NCBI GenBank assembly: GCA_964621645.1
Contig: CAZUMH010000128.1
Location: 1-7,338, forward strand
Origin: CAZUMH01 sp964621645
Lineage (GTDB): Bacteria > Zhuqueibacterota > QNDG01 > JAGLOF01
Length of the DNA stretch: 7,338 nt
Direction: 5' to 3'
Within the stretch, counting starts at the first letter, position 1, and every line of letters starts with the position of its first letter. The notes under the pieces were generated by a model. It was not told the origin of the DNA and did no database searches. It worked only from the letters and a program-made list of their open reading frames with translations. The position numbers and the translations under genes are program-made. Below are positions 1 through 6,102 of the stretch, one piece after another.

Positions 1-228
1 GCGCAGTGTATCCAAAAAAGAAAAAACGCCATCGAGCTTTACATCGTGCCGGATACATTATATACACCAGCCGATGACAGGATCATCATCGCTGAGTACA
101 AAAAAAAGCTGGGCCAGTCCATGGAGGTTCACATTCATCACGTCAACGAGGTTCCGTATCCAAGACCAGGGAAAAAATATAAATTTTGCATCAATAAACT
201 GAAGGACAAGGAAAGTCTCAGCCCATAA
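1..228 (+). CDS. C-terminal end of a CapK/PaaK-like adenylate-forming enzyme (partial)
   Basis: The frame is open from base 1 to TAA at 226-228, so only the last 75 residues are present and the true start lies outside the window. A GTG at 46 could be mistaken for a start, but the frame continues upstream of it and no Shine-Dalgarno is seen there. The piece reads like the small C-terminal lid domain of phenylacetate-CoA ligase/CapK-type enzymes: a strand-helix pattern (ELYIV, then DDRIIIAEYKKKLG), then a VNEVPYPRPGKKYKFCINKL segment near the end. That segment matches the family pattern of a Pro-Arg turn, a Gly-Lys pair and a final hydrophobic strand. These enzymes activate carboxylates with ATP, and CapK relatives often sit in capsule or surface-polysaccharide loci, which suits the neighbours here. 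The fragment is short, so the family call is moderate and the substrate is unknown. Confidence 0.55.
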   Translation, partial: AQCIQKRKNAIELYIVPDTLYTPADDRIIIAEYKKKLGQSMEVHIHHVNEVPYPRPGKKYKFCINKLKDKESLSP

Positions 229-243
229 CAGCGAAGAATGATT

Positions 244-298
244 GGAATGACACGCTTTCATCCAGCCAGGTGATCGCTTCTGCTGGAAGTGTCATCCC
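244..298. repeat. Imperfect inverted repeat (long hairpin with side bulge)
   Basis: ATGACAC at 247-253 pairs with GTGTCAT at 289-295, and TCCAGC at 261-266 pairs with GCTGGA at 282-287. Seven bases (254-260) bulge on the left against one (288) on the right, and the loop is 267-281. GG at 244-245 can also pair with CC at 297-298 across one mismatch. No T-run follows, so it is not a standard intrinsic terminator. It starts 16 bases after the stop of the upstream gene, so it could stabilise an mRNA end or be a decayed palindromic repeat. Confidence 0.5.
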
Positions 299-305
299 GG
301 ACGGG

Positions 306-403
306 GGATACCGGGCGGCGGCAGAAGCAGGATAACACTGTGGAAAAGATGAGGACGGGCTCTCGGTTTTTAAGGAAAATACCGATCTAAACGCCGGGTA
401 TCC
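306..403. repeat. Long-span inverted repeat enclosing a smaller hairpin
   Basis: GGATACC at 306-312 plus CGGCG at 316-320 is complementary to CGCCG at 392-396 plus GGTATCC at 397-403, giving 12 matched bases with a 3-base bulge (313-315). Inside the arms, CGGT at 364-367 and ACCG at 381-384, with flanking T and A runs, form a second small hairpin. The left arm also overlaps a local hairpin ATCCC (294-298)/GGGAT (305-309). Together with 244-298, most of this intergenic space can fold. No gene with coding character was found in it. Confidence 0.35.
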
Positions 404-443
404 TAAAAACCCCTGCACAGAGACACCGTATTCAGGATTGTTT

Positions 444-471
444 TTGGGGATTGGAACGAACAATGTATCAT
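444..471 (+). promoter_or_regulatory. Weak candidate sigma-70 promoter upstream of the flippase-like gene
   Basis: TTGGGG (444-449), a 16-base spacer, then TATCAT (466-471). The -35 is poor and the -10 has one mismatch to TATAAT. It is listed because a 265-bp gap separates this gene from the one before, so a local promoter would be expected. Confidence 0.2.
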
Positions 472-493
472 CACCGGAAAATTAAGGCAGGGC

Positions 494-1495
494 GTGAATA
501 ATTACGGCAATAACGTCCCTTTAAACAGCGCGGAGAGCAGGCCCCGCATTATTGGGATAGCCTTCAGGATAATTATATCGGTTGCCGCCCTTTATTGGAT
601 CATCTCCAGGATAGAGTGGAGCGGTTTTGCCCGCAGCTTTGAATCAATCCGTTTTCTGCCCTTCATTTCAGCATTTTTCATTTTCTCCAGCTGGATTTTC
701 TTCTGCAGTCTTCGCTGGGTAGAGGTAACACGATGCTGCGGCTACCCGATCTCTCTGAAAGAAACAATAATTCATTACATTATCGGAATCTTCTTTAACG
801 CTTTTCTGCCGACAGGAAAAGGCGGCGACGTTGTGCGCGGTATTCTTATCGCCAAACGGTATCGCATCTCTACGGCCGGTATTCTGGGAACCATCCTGGT
901 GGAACGGTTTATCGGATTTCTGGTCTCCATATTCATCATCATGGCGATCACATTCGCCACCGTGACCCGCTTCGATCAAGCCCGGAACGTGCTTTTCTCC
1001 ACGCTGCTTCTCGGTCTGGTTTTGCTCGGCGGCTTGTTTTTTCTATACGCTCCCTTTTTCCGGGAGATTATCCGGAAAATAATGGAGAAACTCGGAGCGG
1101 GAAGATTAATAAAAGCCGCGGGAGAGATTTCCCAGGTGCTGGATGAATGCCGCCGTCATCCCGGTATCCTCGCTCGTATCGTAGGCCTCTCTTTTTTAAA
1201 CCAGTTTGTCAATATTATTTCCGCTGTTGTCTTGGCTGCGGCTCTGCCGGGGTTCGCCCCCCCCTGGTTCAGCTTTCCAATAGTAATTCCATTGATCTTC
1301 ATCGCCCAATTGCTTCCCTCGGTAGGGGGGCTTGGAATCAGGGAGGCGGGATTTGTCGTCTTTTTCGGCTGGTTCGGTGTCGCCGGGGAAGCGGCGGCAC
1401 TCTATGCAGTCTTGCGGCTTTCTTTCAACCTGGTTCTTTCCCTGCTGGGAGGGATCATCTATCTGAGCAGGAAGAGGATTGTGACGGCGGAGTAA
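494..1495 (+). CDS. Flippase-like integral membrane protein (LPG_synthase_TM / UPF0104 family)
   Basis: A 333-residue polytopic membrane protein. Hydrophobic segments lie near residues 18-38, 54-71, 91-105, 126-155, 168-187, 226-250, 259-275, 285-296 and 299-323, consistent with about eight membrane helices in the inner membrane. Family motifs are clear: FFNAFLP with GGD and R at 100-115 (G110, G111, D112, R115), ERFIG at 137-141, and the P-x-x-GGLG-x-RE block with P275, G278-G281, R283 and E284. MprF has such a membrane domain fused to a soluble aminoacyl-transferase; here the soluble half is absent. The start is GTG 494, with AAGG at 484-487 six bases upstream; the frame is closed upstream by TAA at 404-406 and no better start occurs between. 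Stand-alone members are annotated as flippase-like and are common in glycan and lipid loci. The carried lipid is unknown. Confidence 0.85.
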   Translation: MNNYGNNVPLNSAESRPRIIGIAFRIIISVAALYWIISRIEWSGFARSFESIRFLPFISAFFIFSSWIFFCSLRWVEVTRCCGYPISLKETIIHYIIGIFFNAFLPTGKGGDVVRGILIAKRYRISTAGILGTILVERFIGFLVSIFIIMAITFATVTRFDQARNVLFSTLLLGLVLLGGLFFLYAPFFREIIRKIMEKLGAGRLIKAAGEISQVLDECRRHPGILARIVGLSFLNQFVNIISAVVLAAALPGFAPPWFSFPIVIPLIFIAQLLPSVGGLGIREAGFVVFFGWFGVAGEAAALYAVLRLSFNLVLSLLGGIIYLSRKRIVTAE

Positions 1496-1526
1496 GTTGA
1501 TCTATCCGGAATGATGATTTGCTTTT

Positions 1527-1601
1527 ATGTTGAAAGTAATTATATTGATAATCATGTCTGAAATAATCATCATATCAACCTTCTTAATCAAGGAAGGGTA
1601 A
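1527..1601 (+). CDS. Possible hydrophobic 24-codon leader ORF
   Basis: ATG 1527 opens 24 codons ending in TAA 1599-1601, directly abutting ATG 1602 of the next gene (TAAATG). The peptide begins MLKVIILIIMSEIIIIS and is strongly hydrophobic with lysines near both ends. No good Shine-Dalgarno precedes it, and the stretch is AT-rich, so Ile and Leu codons are expected by chance. It could be a coupled leader peptide, but is more likely non-coding spacer. The rest of the 1496-1601 gap shows only AT-rich sequence and the ribosome binding site. Confidence 0.15.
   Translation: MLKVIILIIMSEIIIISTFLIKEG
1591..1598 (+). promoter_or_regulatory. Strong Shine-Dalgarno for the FAD protein
   Basis: AGGAAGGG lies 3 bases before ATG 1602 (about 4 from the AGGAAGG core). 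It fixes the start, since the flavin-binding motif begins only nine residues in. Confidence 0.7.
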
Positions 1602-2963
1602 ATGGCTCCCGGACATATCACAATCATTGGCGGGGGTCCGGCCGGGCTTGCTGTTGGCTACTATGCCGCTAAGGCAGGAATCCCTTCCTCTGTTTATGAA
1701 GCGAAAAATATAATGGGCGGCAACTGCATAACGCTGCGTGCGGGAGATTTCCTGTTCGATTCCGGGGCCCATCGCCTTCATGATCAAGACCCGGAAATCA
1801 CCGATGAAATACAGCACCTGCTCGGAGAAGATCTCAGGGAAGTCGTTATACCGAGTTATATCTATTATAATGGAAAATGGATCCATTTCCCCCTGATGCC
1901 GCTTAATCTCGTCTCAAAGTTGGGGATAGCCGCTTTTATTAAATCCGCCGTCCAGGTATTGAGAAATCGGCTGCGCTTTGGATATGAACCTGAGAATTTT
2001 CAGGATTTCGTCCTGTATAAGTACGGCGCTGCTCTCTCCAACCAGTTTCTCCTTAATTATTCCGAGAAACTCTGGGGGCTTCCCTGTTCCCGCCTCTCCC
2101 TGGAAATCGCCGGCAAACGGCTGCAGGGATTTTATTTGAAAGCATTTATCAAGGAAGCGCTGCTGGGAGCAAAATCGGCAAAGCACATGGAAGGCAGATT
2201 TTTCTACCCAAAGTACGGTATCGGTCAGATAACCGAAGCACTGGAAAATTATATTTCCGCGAAAAATTGTCACCCGGATCATACAATCACCCGGATATTT
2301 CATAAAGACCACCGTATCGATAGTATCGAGATCAATACCAGAAAAAGACTGAACGTGGACAAGGTTGTCAGCACTCTTCCGTTGAATACTATCCTTGCCA
2401 TGCTCGATCCTGAGCCGCCGCAGGAAATAAAACAGCTTGCCTCACAAATCCACTATCGGCATATTATCCTGGTGGTTTTTTTCGTGAATCGACCCTCCCT
2501 GACTAACGCTGCGACTATTTATTTCCCGGAATCGGTCTATCCATTCACCCGTATTTACGAACCGAAAAACCGTTCCCGGTACCTGTCTCCTCCGGAGAAG
2601 ACCTCCCTGGTGGCTGAGATCCCCGCTGCTTCGGATGATCCCTCCTGGCAGAAAGATGAAAATGCATTAATGCTCACAGTGAGAACCCAACTAACAAAAA
2701 CCGGCCTATTGCCGGAAGATGCTATTATCGGGTCGAAGGTGTATAAGCTGCGAGATGCCTATCCTGTGTTGGAAACAGGGTACGAAAAAAAAGTCGACAG
2801 GATCCATGATTATCTGGAAAAATTTACCAACCTGACCATTTCCGGAAGAAACGGCCGCTTCGTCTATTCCTGGATCCATGATATGATGCGTTTCGGTAAA
2901 GATATTATCGAGAATCTTCAGGGGGACACATCCGCAGGAGAAAATGATGATCCGGGAGGATAG
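1602..2963 (+). CDS. FAD-dependent oxidoreductase, UDP-galactopyranose mutase-like / PRK07208-like
   Basis: A 453-residue soluble flavoprotein. The N-terminal Rossmann fold has G10-G-G-P-A-G15-L, the acidic ribose-binding E33 and G39-G-N-C. D53-S-G-A-H-R-L-H60 follows, and its GAH resembles the active-site loop of UDP-galactopyranose mutases. EKLWG at 155-159 recalls the KQWG motif of the same superfamily. FYPKYGIGQ at 201-209 and a C-terminal FAD-contact block GRNGRF with Y422 (415-422) complete the fold. Length fits the PRK07208 group of uncharacterised UGM-like proteins, often found beside glycosyltransferases. True mutases convert UDP-Galp to UDP-Galf using reduced FAD; whether this one does, or oxidises or reduces another sugar or lipid, cannot be read here. 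It lies 106 bp after the flippase-like gene on the same strand. Its last codons overlap a small Cys-rich frame starting at 2947. Confidence 0.85.
   Translation: MAPGHITIIGGGPAGLAVGYYAAKAGIPSSVYEAKNIMGGNCITLRAGDFLFDSGAHRLHDQDPEITDEIQHLLGEDLREVVIPSYIYYNGKWIHFPLMPLNLVSKLGIAAFIKSAVQVLRNRLRFGYEPENFQDFVLYKYGAALSNQFLLNYSEKLWGLPCSRLSLEIAGKRLQGFYLKAFIKEALLGAKSAKHMEGRFFYPKYGIGQITEALENYISAKNCHPDHTITRIFHKDHRIDSIEINTRKRLNVDKVVSTLPLNTILAMLDPEPPQEIKQLASQIHYRHIILVVFFVNRPSLTNAATIYFPESVYPFTRIYEPKNRSRYLSPPEKTSLVAEIPAASDDPSWQKDENALMLTVRTQLTKTGLLPEDAIIGSKVYKLRDAYPVLETGYEKKVDRIHDYLEKFTNLTISGRNGRFVYSWIHDMMRFGKDIIENLQGDTSAGENDDPGG
2936..2940 (+). promoter_or_regulatory. Shine-Dalgarno inside the end of the FAD gene
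   Basis: AGGAG sits 6 bases before ATG 2947 and 3 before ATG 2944. It has no role for the FAD gene itself and is the main reason to believe a further small gene begins here, coupled to translation of the FAD gene. Confidence 0.5.
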
Positions 2964-3150
2964 CATCCCATATATCGTGGAGTCCTGCTCCTGCAGCTGC
3001 CACTGCAGATGATGGTGCGGGATTGATCCGACCGCTTTCCCAGCGTATAATCCGTCCGTGCCACACACGCCACTCGTCCCCTTTCACAGGACAGGGAGGC
3101 TCCGGGAGGAGATCCCCCGATTTAAAAAAGCATATATCTCGGCCGCCTAA
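2947..3150 (+). CDS. Candidate small selenoprotein or Cys-rich peptide with in-frame TGA (CxCxCxCx[TGA]xC)
   Basis: The frame from ATG 2947 (ATG 2944 is an alternative) begins MIREDSIPYIVES, then has Cys at 14, 16, 18 and 20, TGA at codon 22 (3010-3012) and Cys at 24. It continues as GIDPTAFPAYNPSVP, a Pro-rich stretch, and a basic end LREEIPRFKKAYISAA to TAA at 3148-3150. Read as selenocysteine, the TGA fills the exact alternate-residue slot, giving a 67-residue protein; read as stop, the product is a 21-residue Cys-rich peptide. Support: a good ribosome binding site, a 17-bp overlap with the FAD gene, natural-looking sequence after the TGA, and a foldable RNA just after it. Against: the hairpin lacks an obvious loop G of the usual bacterial SECIS, no Sec machinery is in view, and TGC spaced every six bases could be low complexity. 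I recognise no family. Metal binding, redox, or a modified-peptide precursor are all possible. Confidence 0.4.
3013..3063 (+). promoter_or_regulatory. Hairpin directly after the in-frame TGA (SECIS-like candidate)
   Basis: The RNA from 3013-3020 pairs with 3056-3063 over 8 bp, including two G-U pairs. GATT 3021-3024 pairs with AATC 3049-3052 across a 3-base bulge (3053-3055). CGCT 3033-3036 pairs with AGCG 3042-3045, closing loop TTCCC. The apical loop begins 24 bases after the TGA, within the range usual for bacterial SECIS elements, but it has no G. A competing local hairpin pairs 3013-3022 with 3027-3034, with two bulged G and loop TTGA. No folding energy was computed. Confidence 0.25.
3023..3051 (+). 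promoter_or_regulatory. Candidate sigma-70 promoter (distal)
   Basis: TTGATC (3023-3028), a 17-base spacer and a perfect TATAAT (3046-3051). The match is good, but it sits inside the putative small reading frame and its hairpin, so one of the two readings may be coincidence. It would give the pyrophosphorylase mRNA a leader of roughly 200 bases. Confidence 0.3.
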
Positions 3151-3195
3151 AATATATCATACGCTCCAATCCACTACAGATATCACAACTGGCAC

Positions 3196-3223
3196 TTGAT
3201 AATCAGCAAAAATACTCTATATT
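3196..3223 (+). promoter_or_regulatory. Candidate sigma-70 promoter for the pyrophosphorylase-MscS-AsmA operon
   Basis: TTGATA (3196-3201), a 16-base spacer and TATATT (3218-3223) lie in an AT-rich stretch about 40 bases before ATG 3263. Transcription would start near 3230, leaving a short leader with GAGGA at 3254-3258 four bases before the start codon. The rest of 3151-3262 shows no other recognisable element, and no intrinsic terminator was found between the two gene groups. Confidence 0.45.
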
Positions 3224-3262
3224 TAAGGAAGAACACCCCCAAGTACAGTAATTGAGGAACAG

Positions 3263-4699
3263 ATGGTCCGATCCGTCGATGCCGAATACAAACCTATTTT
3301 AGACCGTGTCTCAGAGCACGGCCAGGAACACGTCCTGCGCTTCTGGGATGAGCTAACCGCCGGGGAACGAGACCTCCTTCTTGAACAGATAAAGGAGATA
3401 GATTTCGAGCTGTTAGAGCAGCATAAGAAAATGCTGCAAAAGGGCGCATCTTACTCCCGGGGAAGCAGCGGGCGGCCCGCACCTCCTCCCTACCTGCCCA
3501 TCCCTGAATCGGATGCGGAAAAAGCGGCTGCGCAGAGAGCGAAAGAAACAGGTGAAGACGCTATCAGATCCGGCAATGTCGCCGCTTTCCTGGTAGCCGG
3601 AGGCCAGGGCACCCGCCTGGGTTACGACGGCCCCAAGGGCTGCTATCCCATCGGCCCGGTGAGCGGCGCCACTCTCTTTCAAATACACGCGGAAAAGATT
3701 TTGGCGGCCCGCCGCCGTTACTCCGCCACCATCCCCTGGGCAATCATGACCAGCAGCACCAACGATCAGGCTACCAAAGAATTCTTTACCCGTAACGACT
3801 ATTTTGGCCTGCCCCGGGAGGATATATATTTTTTCAGCCAGCGCATGATCCCGACCCTGGATGCGCACGGCCGCCTCATTCTGGACAGGAAGAATCATAT
3901 ATTCATGAATCCGGACGGACACGGCGGTTCTCTTCTGGCCCTGTGGCGGAGCGGGGTGCTACAGAAACTGCAGGATCGGGGCACGGAGATACTCTCCTAC
4001 TTTCAGGTGGACAACGCCCTGGTTCGCGTTATCGATCCGGTTTTTATCGGGCACCACCTGATGGCCGGCTCAGAGATGTCATCGAAAATGGTCGCCAAGA
4101 AAGATCCTGACGAAAAGGTGGGGCTCTTCGTCCAGCTAAACGGCGGTATCCGGGTGATCGAATACAGCGAGTTGAGCGGAGAACAAGCACGGATTCGGGA
4201 TAGCCAGGGGCGTTTGCGTTTCCGGGCCGGCAGCATCGCCATCCACCTTATCGACTGCGCCTTCGTGAAGCGGCTTACCTGCGGCGGGTTCAAGCTGCCA
4301 TTTCATCTGGCCTTTAAAAAGATTCCCTGTCTGGATTCGCATGGGGAGCGGATTGATCCTGAACAACCTAACGGGTATAAGTTCGAAACCTTTGTGTTCG
4401 ACGCCTTGGCCGACACTGATGCCAGCGTTGTCATGGAGATAGACCGGGACGAAGAATTCTGCCCCCTGAAGAACGCCGAAGGAGAGAATTCTCCGGAAAC
4501 GGTAAGGGCAAAGATCATCGCCTATTACGCCCGCTGGCTGGAAGCGGCCGGTACCCCGGTGCCTCGCGACACCAGGGGAGCTCCATCCATTCCTGTCGAA
4601 ATAAGCCCGCTGTTTGCCCTGGACCGGGAGGAATTTGTCAGACGGGCTGGAAACATGAAAATTAACTGCGGAGAGGGACTCTATCTCGCACCACATTAA
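3263..4699 (+). CDS. UDPGP-family UTP:sugar-1-phosphate uridylyltransferase (UAP1-like)
   Basis: A 478-residue cytosolic enzyme of the eukaryote-type UDPGP family, close to the usual length of UDP-HexNAc pyrophosphorylases. It makes a UDP-sugar and pyrophosphate from UTP and a sugar-1-phosphate. After a helical N-terminal part (1-80) comes the nucleotide loop VAGGQGTRLG (111-120) with P124-K-G126, then MTS 162-164, PDGHGG 217-222, QVDN 248-251, EYSE 300-303, FVFD 377-380 and PLKNA 401-405. K403 aligns with the catalytic-site Lys of human UAP1. Two places that hold sugar-contacting Asn in human UAP1 differ: PDGNGG is PDGHGG (H220) and GNIANH is GSIAIH (323-328). The substrate is therefore probably not simply GlcNAc-1-P; glucose- or another hexose-1-P is possible. 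ATG 3263 has GAGGA upstream and TAA 3224-3226 closes the frame. It is the first gene of a tight operon. Confidence 0.88.
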   Translation: MVRSVDAEYKPILDRVSEHGQEHVLRFWDELTAGERDLLLEQIKEIDFELLEQHKKMLQKGASYSRGSSGRPAPPPYLPIPESDAEKAAAQRAKETGEDAIRSGNVAAFLVAGGQGTRLGYDGPKGCYPIGPVSGATLFQIHAEKILAARRRYSATIPWAIMTSSTNDQATKEFFTRNDYFGLPREDIYFFSQRMIPTLDAHGRLILDRKNHIFMNPDGHGGSLLALWRSGVLQKLQDRGTEILSYFQVDNALVRVIDPVFIGHHLMAGSEMSSKMVAKKDPDEKVGLFVQLNGGIRVIEYSELSGEQARIRDSQGRLRFRAGSIAIHLIDCAFVKRLTCGGFKLPFHLAFKKIPCLDSHGERIDPEQPNGYKFETFVFDALADTDASVVMEIDRDEEFCPLKNAEGENSPETVRAKIIAYYARWLEAAGTPVPRDTRGAPSIPVEISPLFALDREEFVRRAGNMKINCGEGLYLAPH

Positions 4700-4704
4700 A
4701 GGAG
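4698..4704 (+). promoter_or_regulatory. Shine-Dalgarno overlapping the pyrophosphorylase stop codon
   Basis: AAAGGAG begins within the TAA of the upstream gene and lies 10 bases before ATG 4715. This supports co-transcription and probably coupled translation of the two genes. Confidence 0.65.
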
Positions 4705-4714
4705 ATTGTAAATC

Positions 4715-6040
4715 ATGGACACCATCTTGGCAGGTCTCGGCTTTAACGACCCCCTCATTCAAAAGGCCATCCTTTCAGGACTGCTCGCGGCTCTCACGCT
4801 TCTCTTCCTAATCCTGATCCGTAAAATTGTCTTACGCCTTTCACTCACTGACGAACGGCGCCAGATTCTGGCACGATTGCTGCGCTCTATTATCTATCTT
4901 GTTATTATCTTTCTGCTCCTGAGAATCTGGCTTTGGACCTACTTGTATGAGTTTTTCAATCCCGTTGTCCTGGGAAAATTACTTACCTCCCTGATCGGCG
5001 CCGTGGTCTTCGGCCTGGCCGTCTATGTTATCAGGAGGCTTATCAGTGCTCAGTATCTTGAGCAGGGGAGAAAAGAGCGCCTGATGCGTTGGGGAACATA
5101 CGCCCCTATCATTCTCTATGTCTTCATTCTCCTGCGTATCTGGGCATTTACCGAACAGTTCAGGCTGCTGCAGGATCCCTTCATGAAGAAAATATATGCC
5201 TCTCTCTTCATCCTGGTCATCATCTACGCGCTGCTTTTCCTGGTGCGCCGTCTGATCAACTCCATGAAAATAGACCTTAAAAGCAAATACCAGTACCGCA
5301 AGCGAACCACCTATTCCGGTGCTCTGATCTACTTCATGCTGCTCATTCCCATCTGGGCCGGAAGCACCAACCAGTGGGCCACTATTTTCTCTGTCATGGG
5401 CGCCGGTATCGCCCTGGCCCTGCATGAGGTTCTGCTGAACTTCGCCGGTTGGGTCTACATCGTGGTACGACGGCCCTATCAAACAGGAGATCGGATTGAG
5501 CTGGGACAGGTCAAGGGCGATGTGATAGATATCCGAATTTTCCAGACAATCCTGCTGGAAATAGGCAACTGGGTGGATGGGGACCAGTCTACCGGCCGGG
5601 TGGTGCAGGTGCCCCATGGCCAGATTTTTCGGGTGCCGCTCTATAACTACACCAAAGGGTTCGAATACATCTGGCATGAGTTTCCCATTATGATCACCTT
5701 TGAAAGCGATTGGAAGAAGGCGGAACAGATGCTCCTTCGTTCCGGAGAAAAGGTCAGCAAGGAGCTCCAGGACCAAGCCAGAAATAAAATCAACCGTATG
5801 GCCCGTGAATATCTTATCTACTACAAGACCCTCACCCCATTTGTATATATCTCAGTGCAAGACAGCGGCGTCAAGCTGACACTGCGCTATCTCACCGACG
5901 CCAAGAAACGGCGCAGCGGTCACGACACTATCAGCCGGGAAGTATTGAAAGCGATCGCCGCCACCAAGGATGTGGAATTTGCCTATCCCACCTATCGCAT
6001 ATACCGGCATGGTGAGGCGGGATCCGAGGAAAACAAATAA
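4715..6040 (+). CDS. MscS-family mechanosensitive ion channel
   Basis: A 441-residue inner-membrane channel that would open under membrane tension and release small solutes on osmotic downshock. Hydrophobic segments near residues 17-36, 57-78, 87-108, 127-146, 158-178 and 198-215 precede the pore helix (223-251), which contains the Gly/Ala-rich MGAGIALAL (228-236). Then comes the MscS beta-domain signature RRPYQTGDRIEL (252-263), with VPHGQIF (299-305) and an N-Y-T turn (311-313). The soluble C-terminal alpha/beta domain runs from about 320 to 430. With about seven helices it exceeds the three of E. coli MscS and resembles the larger YnaI/YbiO-type channels. The usual Gln in the pore-helix ALQ motif is replaced by His (ALH, 235-237), and the insert before VPHGQ (WVDGDQSTGR, 286-295) is longer than in E. 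coli MscS. It starts 15 bp after the pyrophosphorylase. Confidence 0.9.
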   Translation: MDTILAGLGFNDPLIQKAILSGLLAALTLLFLILIRKIVLRLSLTDERRQILARLLRSIIYLVIIFLLLRIWLWTYLYEFFNPVVLGKLLTSLIGAVVFGLAVYVIRRLISAQYLEQGRKERLMRWGTYAPIILYVFILLRIWAFTEQFRLLQDPFMKKIYASLFILVIIYALLFLVRRLINSMKIDLKSKYQYRKRTTYSGALIYFMLLIPIWAGSTNQWATIFSVMGAGIALALHEVLLNFAGWVYIVVRRPYQTGDRIELGQVKGDVIDIRIFQTILLEIGNWVDGDQSTGRVVQVPHGQIFRVPLYNYTKGFEYIWHEFPIMITFESDWKKAEQMLLRSGEKVSKELQDQARNKINRMAREYLIYYKTLTPFVYISVQDSGVKLTLRYLTDAKKRRSGHDTISREVLKAIAATKDVEFAYPTYRIYRHGEAGSEENK

Positions 6041-6092
6041 ACGCCGATCCCGGAAAGATTCATAAAACAGGGGCTGTTCAAGGAAGGCCTGC

Positions 6093-6097
6093 AAGGA
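6093..6097 (+). promoter_or_regulatory. Shine-Dalgarno for the AsmA/TamB-like gene
   Basis: AAGGA lies 5 bases before ATG 6103. A second purine-rich site, AAGGAAGG, sits just upstream at 6080-6087 but is too far to serve this start. No terminator or promoter is seen in 6041-6102, so the gene is probably in the same operon. Confidence 0.5.
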
Positions 6098-6102
6098 TCT
6101 CT

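Noticed and set aside
238..273. Short frame ATG 238 to TGA 271, open again to TAA 388-390
   Set aside because: Checked as a second TGA-containing gene, but it lacks Cys clustering, has a poor ribosome binding site, and lies in the inverted repeats.
218..463. 81-codon antisense frame across the first intergenic gap
   Set aside because: It overlaps the end of the upstream gene and runs through the inverted repeats. The product shows no coding character or family and there is no convincing start context.
2979..3008. Hairpins GGAG/CTCC and the two CTGCAG copies as a terminator for the FAD gene
   Set aside because: Short stems and no following T-run; the CTGCAG copies are explained by the repeated TGC codons of the small frame.
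2706..3068. Antisense frames opposite the end of the FAD gene and the Cys-rich frame
   Set aside because: Shadows of the FAD gene with no domain; the + strand frame has the Shine-Dalgarno and the ordered Cys pattern.
3190..3207. Possible sigma-54 promoter (TGGCAC at 3190)
   Set aside because: The -12 GC is not at the required spacing from the -24 GG; the overlapping sigma-70 pattern fits better.
4979..5776. 265-codon antisense frame inside the MscS gene
   Set aside because: Shadow of a clear MscS gene; rich in His, Gln and Asp with no domain.
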